Assembly (NCBI GenBank): GCA_942493265.1
Contig: OW818688.1
Span: forward strand, 806,001-870,000
DNA: 64,000 nt
Reading direction: 5' to 3'
Origin: UBA12481 sp942493265
GTDB taxonomy: Bacteria; Bacteroidota; Bacteroidia; Bacteroidales; UBA12481
Positions 51,427-59,881 of this stretch are shown one piece after another; the first letter of the stretch is position 1, and every line of letters begins with the position of its first letter. Position numbers and translations under genes: made by a program. The notes under the pieces were generated by a model, which was not told the DNA's origin, did no database searches, and worked only from the letters and a program-made list of their open reading frames with translations.

Positions 51427-54180
51427 ATGAAAAGATTATTGATCCTCTTCTCTTTATTGACCATTACGGGAATCCTTCTCAATGATAGCGCTGCTTTCGC
51501 CCAGATGCCAAGACCTTTCGTTGAAGTTATTCAGCTTCGTACTGAATATCAAGTTAATCCTGTCGGAATCGACGCCTTGCAACCCCGGTTCAGCTGGGTG
51601 ATCAAAGCCAATGTCAGAAATATCGGGCAGATCGCGTATGAGGTTCGCGTCGGGCTGACTCCCGATAAGCTGAAAAACGGGGATCCTTCTTTCTGGGGCA
51701 CAAAAAAGGTGCTGTCGGATGCCAGCAACCAGATAATATATAATGGTCCTGCTCTCGAGTCGGGTAAAAGATATTATTGGACCGTCAGGATCTGGGACAA
51801 CCAGAACCACATCACCGATTGGGCGCCGGTTGGATTCTGGGAAACCGGACTGTTAAAACCATCCGACTGGAAAGCCTCGTGGATCGAGCCCCAGATCATT
51901 GCCGATGCCAAGGCTGAAGAACCCTGCCCGATGATCCGTAAAACATTCAAGATCAAGAAGGAGATCAAATATGCGCGATTATATATCACCGCACATGGAC
52001 TCTATGAATTGAAGGTGAACGGCGAAAAGCCGAACGACTGGCTTTTTACTCCTGGCTGGACCAGCTACACCAAACATCTTCAATACCAAACCTACGATCT
52101 CACCCGGATCCTTAAAAAGGGACAGAACGCCATCGGGGTAACTCTGGGAAATGGCTGGTACAGAGGCGATCTCGGCTGGAGCAAAGAACGCAACCTGTAT
52201 GGGAACCAGCTCGGCGTGCTGGCACAGATCGACGTAGTTTATACTGATGGTTCAAAAACACAGATTGTGACCGATAAAACCTGGAAATTCCATAACAGCG
52301 CCATACTGATGTCGGAAATCTATCATGGTGAGAATTATGACGCACGGCTGGAAATTCCGGGCTGGACCTCCCCATCTTTTATCGATAAATCCTGGAAATC
52401 CGTTACGGTAAAGGACTATAGCAAACAGAACCTCGCCGCACAAAGCGCTCCGCCAGTGAGAAGAATGGCCGAACTTACCCCGGTCAGCATATTTATCGCA
52501 CCGAATGGCGATACACTTGCCGACATGGGTCAGAATATGGTGGGCTGGGTCAAACTGAAAGTCAAAGGGAAAGCCGGCAACAGAATTACTCTCCGTCATG
52601 CCGAGGTGCTCGATAAAACGGGGAATATGTATTACACGAACCTCCGCGCAGCCAAACAAACAATTGAATTTACCCTCAAAAGCCGTGAGGAGGAAATCTA
52701 TGAGCCCCATTTTACTTTTCAGGGATTCCGATATGTGAAAATCTCTGGATTTTCCGAAATGCCTGAAAAAGATGAAATTACCGGGGTCGTTATTCACTCG
52801 GCCATGAACCCTGCCGGTGAGTTTACCTGTTCGGATGATATGGTCAACCAGCTCCAGCATAATATTCAATGGGGACTGATGGGCAACTTTCTGGATGTGC
52901 CCACTGATTGTCCGCAGCGTGATGAGCGCCTGGGCTGGACCGGTGACGCACAGGTATTTGCACCGACCGCCTGTTTCAACCGCGATGCCGCGATGTTTTA
53001 CACTAAATGGCTCAAGGACATGGCGTTTGATCAGTTTCCGGATGGGCGGATCCCGCATGTCATCCCGGATATCCTAAAGGATGCCAGTTCCACCGGATGG
53101 GCCGATGCAGCCGTCATTGTTCCCTGGACGCTATACCGCCAATACGGCGACAAACGAATTCTCGAGCGCCAGTACGAATCGATGAAAGCCTGGGTCAATT
53201 ATATGAAAACCCGCGCGGGCGGCAGCTTTCTCTGGAATAACGGCGAACATTTCGGCGACTGGCTGGCCTTTGCATCCGACCGCTCGGATTACACCGGCGC
53301 TACCACAGATAAGGATCTCATCGCTACGGCATACTTTGCCTGGTCAACAAAACTGGTGCAGCGCATCGCCGGCATTCTCAACAAACCGGATGATGCAACA
53401 ACTTATGAGGCTCTTTACAACAATGTTCGCGGGGCATTCCAGAAAGAGTTTGTCACCCCGAACGGACGGCTCACCTCGAATACCCAAACCGCTTATGTTA
53501 TTGCACTTACTTTCGACCTGGTGCCGGAATGGCAGCGCGACAGCGTAGCGGCCCGTCTGGCTGCGGATGTCAAACTTTTCGGACATATCACCGCAGGATT
53601 TATCGGCTCATCGCTGGTGAATCCGGTACTCTCCGAATTCGGATATGATGATCTGGCTTATATGCTGCTCATGCGCAAGGATTATCCAAGCTATCTCTAC
53701 CCCATCACCAAAGGTGCCACAACCATCTGGGAGCGCTGGGACGGAATCAAGCCCGACGGCAGTTTTCAGGATCCGGGAATGAACTCCTTCAATCATTACG
53801 CTTACGGGGCCATCGGCAACTGGATGTACACACAGGTAGCGGGACTCCAGACAGATCCCGTTATTCCGGCTTATAAGAAAATCATTATCAGGCCCGTACC
53901 CGGCGGCGGATTAACCTGGGCCCGCGCGGAGCATGAAACCATGTACGGACCGGTAAAATCGGAATGGAAAATCGACAGAAAGGAATTGATTATGAAAGTC
54001 ACCATCCCGACCAATACCACCGCGGATATTTATTTTAAAACCAATGACCAGGAGATGATCACAGAATTCGGAAAACCCCTCTCCTCATATCCCGATATTA
54101 AATTCCTGCGGATGGACAAAGGTTTCGCAGTTTATCAGATAGGCTCCGGCACCTATGAATTCATTTCTAAAGAATCTTAA
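51427..54180 (+). CDS. Secreted alpha-L-rhamnosidase (GH78)
   Basis: 917 residues from the ATG at 51427, which begins a signal peptide (LLILFSLLTITGILL, cleavage near AFAQ); open codons upstream overlap the GH38 gene and are out of character. Domain order follows GH78: N-terminal beta-sandwiches (about 35-430, including LGNGWYRGDLGW), then the (alpha/alpha)6 barrel with DVPTDCPQRDERLGWTGDAQ holding catalytic-site Asp/Glu, ATTIWERWDG and FNHYAYGAIGNWMY, then a C-terminal beta domain. It hydrolyses alpha-L-rhamnosyl linkages, for example in pectic rhamnogalacturonan or glycosylated flavonoids. An ABC exporter gene starts 2 bp after its stop. Confidence 0.92.
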   Translation: MKRLLILFSLLTITGILLNDSAAFAQMPRPFVEVIQLRTEYQVNPVGIDALQPRFSWVIKANVRNIGQIAYEVRVGLTPDKLKNGDPSFWGTKKVLSDASNQIIYNGPALESGKRYYWTVRIWDNQNHITDWAPVGFWETGLLKPSDWKASWIEPQIIADAKAEEPCPMIRKTFKIKKEIKYARLYITAHGLYELKVNGEKPNDWLFTPGWTSYTKHLQYQTYDLTRILKKGQNAIGVTLGNGWYRGDLGWSKERNLYGNQLGVLAQIDVVYTDGSKTQIVTDKTWKFHNSAILMSEIYHGENYDARLEIPGWTSPSFIDKSWKSVTVKDYSKQNLAAQSAPPVRRMAELTPVSIFIAPNGDTLADMGQNMVGWVKLKVKGKAGNRITLRHAEVLDKTGNMYYTNLRAAKQTIEFTLKSREEEIYEPHFTFQGFRYVKISGFSEMPEKDEITGVVIHSAMNPAGEFTCSDDMVNQLQHNIQWGLMGNFLDVPTDCPQRDERLGWTGDAQVFAPTACFNRDAAMFYTKWLKDMAFDQFPDGRIPHVIPDILKDASSTGWADAAVIVPWTLYRQYGDKRILERQYESMKAWVNYMKTRAGGSFLWNNGEHFGDWLAFASDRSDYTGATTDKDLIATAYFAWSTKLVQRIAGILNKPDDATTYEALYNNVRGAFQKEFVTPNGRLTSNTQTAYVIALTFDLVPEWQRDSVAARLAADVKLFGHITAGFIGSSLVNPVLSEFGYDDLAYMLLMRKDYPSYLYPITKGATTIWERWDGIKPDGSFQDPGMNSFNHYAYGAIGNWMYTQVAGLQTDPVIPAYKKIIIRPVPGGGLTWARAEHETMYGPVKSEWKIDRKELIMKVTIPTNTTADIYFKTNDQEMITEFGKPLSSYPDIKFLRMDKGFAVYQIGSGTYEFISKES

Positions 54181-54182
54181 TC

Positions 54183-55103
54183 ATGGAACCCTACATCGAA
54201 ATCCATAACCTGAGCAAACATTACGGAGAGATCCATGCCGTCGACAACCTCTCCATGAAAGTGCTGCCGGGCGATATCTATGGCTTCCTGGGGCCCAACG
54301 GCTCAGGAAAAAGCACAACCATCCGGATGATGCTTTCACTCATCCGGCCAACCTCCGGACAAATCCTTATGTTCGGTCATGATCTCGCCAAAGACCGCTA
54401 TAAAACCCTCAGCCGGCTGGGTGCCCTGATTGAGAAACCTGATTTTTACAATTATCTCTCGGCCCGGAAAAATCTCGAAATTCTGGGTAAACTATCCAAT
54501 ATCCCGAACCTCAAAACAAGAGTGGATGAAGTGCTTGAACTGGTTGGACTGCTCTCCAGGGCAAGCAGTACGGTGCGAACCTACTCACTCGGAATGAAAC
54601 AAAGGCTCGGCATCGCCCAGTCGCTGCTCCATCATCCCGATATGATCATCCTGGATGAACCTACCAACGGACTCGACCCGCAGGGACAAAAAGAGATCCG
54701 TGACCTGGTGCGGTCGCTTAATCAGGAAAATAACATTACAATACTGATATCCAGCCATATACTGTTCGAGATCGAACAAATCGCGAATCGGATGATCATT
54801 ATTGATAAAGGAAAAGCATTGGTTGAAGGCAACGTGCAGGAACTGGTGAACAGTCAGGACCGCCAGGTAGCCTTTGTACTGGGCGATACTGCCGCCGGTA
54901 TGGCCTTGCTGAACGAAACCGCCTGGGCTGCCAGAATTATTAAAAGCAATCCCGAAAGGATATTTTTCAAGATCAACCAGGATGAAATTCCGGAACTCAA
55001 CACCTTCCTGGTAAGCCATAAGATGGAGATCTTTGCGATTGAACCGGTACGCTCATTAGAAGAATTCTTTTTACAAATCACAGAAGATGAGAAAGTTAAT
55101 TAG
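54183..55103 (+). CDS. ABC transporter ATP-binding protein (CcmA/ABC-2 type)
   Basis: A 306-residue cytoplasmic ATPase. Walker A is GPNGSGKST, signature YSLGMKQRLGIAQ (a common LSGGQ variant), Walker B LLHHPDMIILDEPTNGLDP, and the H-loop is in ILISSHILFEIEQ. The last 90 residues form the small alpha/beta tail of ABC-2 exporters. It overlaps the permease gene by 17 bp, so the two form one exporter. Cargo is not predictable; nearby carbohydrate genes are separate in function as far as the sequence shows. Confidence 0.92.
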   Translation: MEPYIEIHNLSKHYGEIHAVDNLSMKVLPGDIYGFLGPNGSGKSTTIRMMLSLIRPTSGQILMFGHDLAKDRYKTLSRLGALIEKPDFYNYLSARKNLEILGKLSNIPNLKTRVDEVLELVGLLSRASSTVRTYSLGMKQRLGIAQSLLHHPDMIILDEPTNGLDPQGQKEIRDLVRSLNQENNITILISSHILFEIEQIANRMIIIDKGKALVEGNVQELVNSQDRQVAFVLGDTAAGMALLNETAWAARIIKSNPERIFFKINQDEIPELNTFLVSHKMEIFAIEPVRSLEEFFLQITEDEKVN

Positions 55104-55923
55104 CATCGAGCTGTATAAGATATTCAGCAAACCGAGAACCTATATCGGATTTGGGGCTATTACGGTCATTGTTTTGGCCATTGAATTTGGAATCCTGATT
55201 GAAGGCGACATGATGATGGGGCTCATCGTCCAAAATATCAAGGACCGGTTCATTTTTGAAGGGAACATTATTAATCAATATCTGGTATCCTATCTGATAC
55301 TCAACACATTATTCATACATGTGCCGATACTGGTGGCTCTGGTAACCGGTGATATGCTTGCCGGTGAAGCCAACTCCGGTACCTTCCGGCTGATACTCAC
55401 CCGGCCGATCAGCCGCGTTCAGCTGGTGCTCGCCAAATTCATCGCCGGCTGGATTTATGCCGTTATGCTGGTAGCGGTGATGGCCATTCTGAGCATCGGG
55501 TTCGGATTGATACTTTTCGGACCGGGCGACCTGATGGTGGTAACCAATAAAGTAAATGTATTTGCCTCCGACGATCTGATCTGGAGGTTTGCCGGAGCCT
55601 ACGGCTACGGCATCCTGAGCATGACCACGGTTGCAGCCCTCTCCTTTCTGCTCTCCTCACTGGCCGACAACTCCATCGGACCCATTATCGGAACGGTTGC
55701 CATGATCACCGGCATAACGATCATCAGTACGGTTGGCGCCTCGCTGCTCGGACCGGTCAATCAGTTTCTTTTCACCTCTTACCTGCCCTCCTGGCAGCTG
55801 TTTTTCCAAACGGATAACGGGCTGGCAAACCTGGGACACGCTATCCTTGTTCAAGTCTTATATATTACAGGTTTCCTGACGGTTACCATTCTCTATTTTA
55901 GGAAAAAAGATATCCTGAGTTAA
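55087..55923 (+). CDS. ABC-2 type permease
   Basis: A 278-residue membrane protein with about six hydrophobic helices. The segment GDMLAGEANSGTFRLILTRPISRVQL is typical of ABC-2 permeases of Bacteroidota (GxxxxEx(5-7)LLTRPISRxQ pattern). It is the partner of the preceding ATPase gene, with which it overlaps by 17 bp. The LolA-like gene follows 1 bp later. Confidence 0.88.
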   Translation: MRKLISIELYKIFSKPRTYIGFGAITVIVLAIEFGILIEGDMMMGLIVQNIKDRFIFEGNIINQYLVSYLILNTLFIHVPILVALVTGDMLAGEANSGTFRLILTRPISRVQLVLAKFIAGWIYAVMLVAVMAILSIGFGLILFGPGDLMVVTNKVNVFASDDLIWRFAGAYGYGILSMTTVAALSFLLSSLADNSIGPIIGTVAMITGITIISTVGASLLGPVNQFLFTSYLPSWQLFFQTDNGLANLGHAILVQVLYITGFLTVTILYFRKKDILS

Positions 55924-55924
55924 T

Positions 55925-56587
55925 ATGAAAACGTTAAAAATATTTCTGATCACCCTGATCTTTGCGCTTACCGGATCCTCGCTATACGCTCAGGATGCAG
56001 AAACGCTGCTCAAAGCTGTTGGGCAGAACATGGATAAAATCCTCCGGTTTGAAGCGGATGCACTGGTAAAGGTTGATGTTGACTTCATTAACATCAAGGA
56101 CCGGAAGATGAAGGTGAAGTTTGAAAGTCCCGATAAATTCACTTTCGATGCCGAGGGATTGGCCCTTCTTCCAAAGAAAGGTCTGCAAATGGATTATATG
56201 CAGCTTCTTAAAGCCAAATACACGGCCATTGAAGTGGGGGAAGAGCTGGTCGCCAAAAAGAAAACCCGGATCATTAAAGTCATTCCCGAAGCAGAAGATT
56301 CAGATGTGATTCTGGCTCAGCTCTGGATCGATCCTGAACTGGCCCGGATCATGCGGATGAAAACATACACCCGCAAATCAGGGTCATATGTTATTGATTT
56401 CGAATACAATAACATCTTCCGCCCATTACCTGATGTATTAACGGTGAGCTTTGAAATCAACAATATGACCTTCCCCACCAAAGCCATGAACGAAATCATG
56501 ACCAAAGGTATCCAGAAGCCGGATTCGATACCAAAAAAGGCAACAGTGATTGTGGAGTACTCGAACTATAAGATAGTTAATAAGTAG
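55925..56587 (+). CDS. Exported LolA-like protein of unknown function
   Basis: A 220-residue protein with a signal peptide (IFLITLIFALTGSSLYAQ). The mature part has the look of the LolA/LppX/DUF2092 half-barrel: alternating beta strands (MKVKFESPDKFTFD, YTAIEVGEELVA, RIMRMKTYTRKSGSY) around one helix. Such proteins carry lipids or lipoproteins through the periplasm. Its position directly after an ABC exporter (1-bp gap) suggests it may receive or hand over the exporter's cargo. No residue-level evidence for ligand identity. Confidence 0.68.
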   Translation: MKTLKIFLITLIFALTGSSLYAQDAETLLKAVGQNMDKILRFEADALVKVDVDFINIKDRKMKVKFESPDKFTFDAEGLALLPKKGLQMDYMQLLKAKYTAIEVGEELVAKKKTRIIKVIPEAEDSDVILAQLWIDPELARIMRMKTYTRKSGSYVIDFEYNNIFRPLPDVLTVSFEINNMTFPTKAMNEIMTKGIQKPDSIPKKATVIVEYSNYKIVNK

Positions 56588-56601
56588 GGGTAAAAAATTA
56601 C

Positions 56602-56669
56602 CCTCGGAGCCTTGTCATCCCGGCGAAAGCCGGGACCGCGTTCCTTCAACGAGGGGCCCTTGAGAGCGG
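56602..56669. repeat. Hairpin repeat, copy 3 (inverted orientation)
   Basis: CTCGGAGCCTTGTCAT, stem CCCGGC (56619-56624), loop GAAA, GCCGGG (56629-56634), then GACCGC and GAGGGGCCCTTGAGAGC. This is the reverse-complement of the copy at 40901-40970, with another paired stem change. A small hairpin GGGTAA-AAAA-TTACCC (56588-56603) precedes it. Confidence 0.75.
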
Positions 56670-56779
56670 TCACCAATTCAATTCGGAGCAGCATCGGGCG
56701 AGCATCCAAGAGCCCCACGTTAGAGCGAGGCGGTCCCGGCTTTCGCCTAATGGTGCTAACATAATCTAATTAATATTAT

Positions 56780-56809
56780 TATCTTTGGTAAACAATTAAA
56801 GCCAAAGAT
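56780..56809 (+). promoter_or_regulatory. IS promoter box and start-codon hairpin
   Basis: TATCTTTG (56780-56787) is an exact -7 promoter match. An 8-bp inverted repeat ATCTTTGG (56781-56788) / CCAAAGAT (56802-56809) overlaps it and ends one base before the transposase ATG. In transcripts entering from outside, this stem would mask the start; transcripts begun inside the element would lack the left arm. That is a common way for insertion sequences to avoid read-through activation. Confidence 0.5.
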
Positions 56810-56810
56810 T

Positions 56811-58148
56811 ATGACACCGAACGAATCGCTTCAAAAGAGCATCAATTTGAGAGATTACTTTAGGAATGATTTTTTAAAGGGCTTGTATAGCGTTTTTCCC
56901 TATGAAGTAATCGAGAAGTATGATCAAAAAAAGACCAGGGATAGAATTTACAGCTGTGAAAATACAGTTTTGACCATGGTTTACTCAGCGACCCAAGAAG
57001 ATAAAACGCTTCAAAATGCAGTGACAATATTTGGTCGGGTTTTTGAAGATCACTCGGGCCGGGTGATTAAAGAAGCTGAATCAGCGATTGAATTGGAGAG
57101 AAAGGTGGATTTGGAAAACAGTCAGGTTCGGAGAGGTCCAAAAAAGAAGTACAAGCTAAAGATATCCAAAAGCATAGCTTCTGCTGAGGTATCAAGCAAT
57201 ACAGCTGCCTACTCAAAAGCAAGGACTCGGATCGACATTGATCTATTGCTTGATATATTTAGAAAGACACGGGAGAATGTCGAATCCAAGGACTCCTGGC
57301 ATGGTCGAAAGACTTATATTACCGATGGCACCTATGTTCAAATGCAAGACACAAAAGAACTTAGAGAATTATATGAAGCTAAATGTAATGATGCGGAAAA
57401 ACCGGAAGGTTACCCCAAGGCACTGGTTCAGGCAATCATAGAACAAGGCAGCGGGCTTATTTATGATTATGCCTTATCCAACAGGCGGGTGTCTGAACTA
57501 TCTCTGATTTACCAATTAGCAGAGAGCATTCCAAAGGGTTGTCTTTTGTTGGCGGACGATTTATATAATAGTTATGCCATTTTTGCCATGGCCCGGAAAT
57601 TTGGCTTTGATCTCATTGTTCCTGGCAAAAGGGACCGAAATTATAAGGTCATTGAAGTGCTGGCAAACGGAGATGAAATAGTCGAAATAGTAAAAACCCG
57701 ACAACATCCTGAATGGCTGCCTAAGGAAGAACTTTTGCCTGCGAAATTAATACTCAGAAGAATTTCCTTTCTAGCTCAGGATGGAACTAAAACCCTGGTT
57801 CTGTACACGACATTGTTGGACAAGGACATTCCCAAATGTGATATCATTCTTAAATATTTTACCCGGTGGGATATTGAAATTACCATCCGTGAGGTTAAGA
57901 CCATCATGGACATCAATATCCTTCGAGGGAAGACCGATGACATTGTCAGAAAGGAGCTTGCTGCGGCCTTCATTGCGTACAACCTGATCCGGACACTTAT
58001 GGTGCAGTCCACTCTCGGGACTGCTTTTTCCCCCAAAACAGATATCATTCAAGAATTCTTTGAGAGTAATAATGGCGTTCTTATGGACAGTCGAGGCAGG
58101 GTGTACACCCGATGGTCTCCAGGTAGATATGGAAAGGCTGAAAGTTGA
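56811..58148 (+). CDS. IS4-family DDE transposase
   Basis: A 445-residue protein with the DDE residues of IS4-type enzymes: the first Asp in YITDGTYVQ, the second in LLADDLYNSY, and the catalytic Glu within YFTRWDIEITIREVK. That last segment fits the Y-(2)-R-(3)-E-(6)-K signature exactly. The N-terminal part is basic and helical, as expected for end binding. No frameshift or stop was found, so the element looks able to transpose. Its gene has different base use from its neighbours. Confidence 0.93.
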   Translation: MTPNESLQKSINLRDYFRNDFLKGLYSVFPYEVIEKYDQKKTRDRIYSCENTVLTMVYSATQEDKTLQNAVTIFGRVFEDHSGRVIKEAESAIELERKVDLENSQVRRGPKKKYKLKISKSIASAEVSSNTAAYSKARTRIDIDLLLDIFRKTRENVESKDSWHGRKTYITDGTYVQMQDTKELRELYEAKCNDAEKPEGYPKALVQAIIEQGSGLIYDYALSNRRVSELSLIYQLAESIPKGCLLLADDLYNSYAIFAMARKFGFDLIVPGKRDRNYKVIEVLANGDEIVEIVKTRQHPEWLPKEELLPAKLILRRISFLAQDGTKTLVLYTTLLDKDIPKCDIILKYFTRWDIEITIREVKTIMDINILRGKTDDIVRKELAAAFIAYNLIRTLMVQSTLGTAFSPKTDIIQEFFESNNGVLMDSRGRVYTRWSPGRYGKAES

Positions 58149-58267
58149 AATCCTGGCGCACATCATCAAAAGAAAACCCGGAAGGCATTACCCAAGAAAA
58201 TTAAAGACAGGTGGATCTTACAATAAATATAAATAATATATAATGTTAGCACCATTAGGCTTTCGCC

Positions 58268-58345
58268 GGGATGACACTTCTCCGAGGGAGACTCAGTGCT
58301 GGATGACAATTCTCCGAGGGTGCTGACATTGCTCCGAGGGAAGGG
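58268..58345. repeat. Hairpin repeat, copy 4 (right part, split by the insertion sequence)
   Basis: The sequence GGGATGACACTTCTCCGAGGG and two further CTCCGAGGG units continue the repeat whose left part (ending CGGTCCCGGCTTTCGCC) lies at 56706-56747. Joining the two across the insertion sequence restores the stem CCCGGC-TTTC-GCCGGG. Copy 3 lies nearby in opposite orientation, so the original locus was a large imperfect palindrome. Confidence 0.8.
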
Positions 58346-58353
58346 CGGGCCCC

Positions 58354-59322
58354 CTACTGAAACAAACTGATCAGCCCGCCGGTATGCCAGAACAACACCC
58401 GGTCATCCGGCTTGAAGAAACCCTTACGGGCATAGGCAATCAGGGCAGCAGCAGCCTTGGCGGTGTAAGTCTGGTCGAGCAGAATGCCCTCCGTTTCCGC
58501 AAAAATCTTTTCCGCTTCCAGGGATTCATCTGAGGGAACTCCATAACCTGGACCGATAAAGCCCGTTTCAACAATAATTTCCTCCCTGTTGATCAGCTTC
58601 TTCATCTTCAGCCGCTTACGGATGGGACCGGCAGCCTCCATAATCTCATTGCGGATTTCCTCTACGGAATTATCCGCGCTCACCCCGATAATCTTTGAAT
58701 TCATTTTAAACAGGCGCTTCCCCACTTCCAGTCCGGCCTGCGTACCGCCCGACGAGCTGCTGTGAAAGATATAGTCGAAAGTGAAGCCCATCGCTTTTTC
58801 CTGTTTATACAGTTCTTCCATAGCCTTCACAAAACCCAGGGAACCAATCTCATCGGATGCGCCAAGGGGAATGGCATACACCTTTTTCCCCGATCTTTCC
58901 AATTCTTCCTGCACCGTTTGCATCTTAACCGACCGTTCCTGACGCGAACTCACATAATATATAGTGGCACCCATTTTACGGTTGATCAGCAGATTGGCAG
59001 TGGGTTTGGCCGGGATCACTCCATTCAGCACGAGTACCACCTCAAATCCGAAACGTTTGGCCGTTTGAGCTGTGATGCGGGCGTGGTTCGACTGAATTCC
59101 CCCGCACGTAAGGATAGTATCGGCACCCAATCGCAAAGCTTCGGCATAGCAGTATTCGAGCTTCCGAACCTTGTTGCCCCACACCAGTGGCCCGATGTAA
59201 TCGTCGTGCTTAACATACACCTCCGGCATGCCCGGAATGGCTTTCTGAAGCCTATCGCACCGCTCTACAGGGGTATCCAGCGGGGCAATCACCACTCGCG
59301 GTATGGATGACAGCCGGTTCAT
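58354..59322 (-). CDS. PLP enzyme of the D-cysteine desulfhydrase / ACC deaminase family
   Basis: A 322-residue cytoplasmic fold-type II PLP protein. The Schiff-base lysine is in GNKVRKLEY; the substrate loop is CGGIQSNHARIT; the phosphate-binding loop is SSSGGTQAG. Overall length and motifs fit D-cysteine desulfhydrase rather than a true cyclopropane-opening deaminase, but the two cannot be separated safely. D-cysteine desulfhydrases yield pyruvate, H2S and ammonia. It overlaps the DNPH1-like gene by 4 bp, so it is translationally coupled to nucleotide genes with no obvious metabolic link. Confidence 0.83.
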   Translation of the reverse strand: MNRLSSIPRVVIAPLDTPVERCDRLQKAIPGMPEVYVKHDDYIGPLVWGNKVRKLEYCYAEALRLGADTILTCGGIQSNHARITAQTAKRFGFEVVLVLNGVIPAKPTANLLINRKMGATIYYVSSRQERSVKMQTVQEELERSGKKVYAIPLGASDEIGSLGFVKAMEELYKQEKAMGFTFDYIFHSSSSGGTQAGLEVGKRLFKMNSKIIGVSADNSVEEIRNEIMEAAGPIRKRLKMKKLINREEIIVETGFIGPGYGVPSDESLEAEKIFAETEGILLDQTYTAKAAAALIAYARKGFFKPDDRVLFWHTGGLISLFQ

Positions 59323-59795
59323 GGTTGAACAACCCCACCAAGGGGAGTCGGTTTACCGATGTTGGCAATGAAGCTGGCAATCCAGAGTTTTGCCTCCTCA
59401 ATATCTTCGTAAACAACCGTAATGATTCCGGGTGATCCGGAAATCATGCCCGAAACGCTTTTATCCTCGATACGGCGGTACAGGCACAGAATGGGCTTAC
59501 CCATTTCAACCGCCCTGCCCAGTTCATAGCCAACGCCCAGACTGGGTGTGGTGACCTCGGCAATGATCAGGTCGGATACCTTCAGCCAGGTCATATCGCG
59601 GTCGTGGATCTGGCAGGGAGGAATATCCCGCTCATCCACCAGGTCGAGCCGGCCGATATGTTCGGTCAGCACATTTCCGAATGTTTTTATGTAATTGATC
59701 AGGTCGTGGTAAAGCCTGGCATCCTGCCGGCCTCCACGGATCGATCCGCTAAAATATATTTTGAGTGGCTCAGATCCGGCGATGGAATCATACAT
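59319..59795 (-). CDS. DNPH1-like 2'-deoxynucleoside 5'-phosphate N-hydrolase
   Basis: A 158-residue protein of the nucleoside 2-deoxyribosyltransferase superfamily. It closely follows the DNPH1 (Rcl) pattern: YFSGSIRGGRQD at the N-terminus, VLTEHIG, the Asp in DLIIAEVT, the Ser in TPSLGVGYE and the catalytic Glu in GYELGRAVEMGKPILCL. Vertebrate DNPH1 cleaves the base from deoxynucleoside monophosphates and prefers 5-hydroxymethyl-dUMP, acting as a pool-cleaning enzyme. Here it lies between a ThyA-fold gene (86-bp gap with palindromes) and the PLP gene (4-bp overlap). Confidence 0.8.
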   Translation of the reverse strand: MYDSIAGSEPLKIYFSGSIRGGRQDARLYHDLINYIKTFGNVLTEHIGRLDLVDERDIPPCQIHDRDMTWLKVSDLIIAEVTTPSLGVGYELGRAVEMGKPILCLYRRIEDKSVSGMISGSPGIITVVYEDIEEAKLWIASFIANIGKPTPLGGVVQP

Positions 59796-59823
59796 ATTTC
59801 ATTGGTTTTTGGTTGCCCGAAAA

Positions 59824-59854
59824 ATAGAATTAATTCTATCATCCGTCAATGACG
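59824..59854. promoter_or_regulatory. Two palindromes upstream of the DNPH1-like gene
   Basis: ATAGAATTAATTCTAT (59824-59839) is a perfect 16-bp palindrome, and CGTCAATGACG (59844-59854) is an 11-bp palindrome next to it. Both lie 29-59 bp upstream of the gene start, in the gap after the ThyA-like gene, a suitable place for an operator or an mRNA-processing hairpin. Confidence 0.4.
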
Positions 59855-59881
59855 ATTATCACCTTAAAGAATCCCTGATAA

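Larger units (their letters stand above)
56748..58257 (+). mobile_element. Complete IS4-family insertion sequence (1510 bp)
   Basis: The element is bounded by perfect 15-bp terminal inverted repeats, TAATGGTGCTAACAT (56748-56762) and its reverse complement (58243-58257). It is flanked by a 10-bp direct target duplication GGCTTTCGCC at 56738-56747 and 58258-58267. It carries one intact transposase gene. The duplication length fits the IS4 family, and the element is visibly more A/T-rich than its surroundings, consistent with recent arrival. It landed inside a hairpin repeat. No passenger gene. Confidence 0.95.

Noticed and set aside
56585..56603. Rho-independent terminator after the LolA-like gene
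   Set aside because: The GGGTAA/TTACCC hairpin is weak and not followed by a U-tract.
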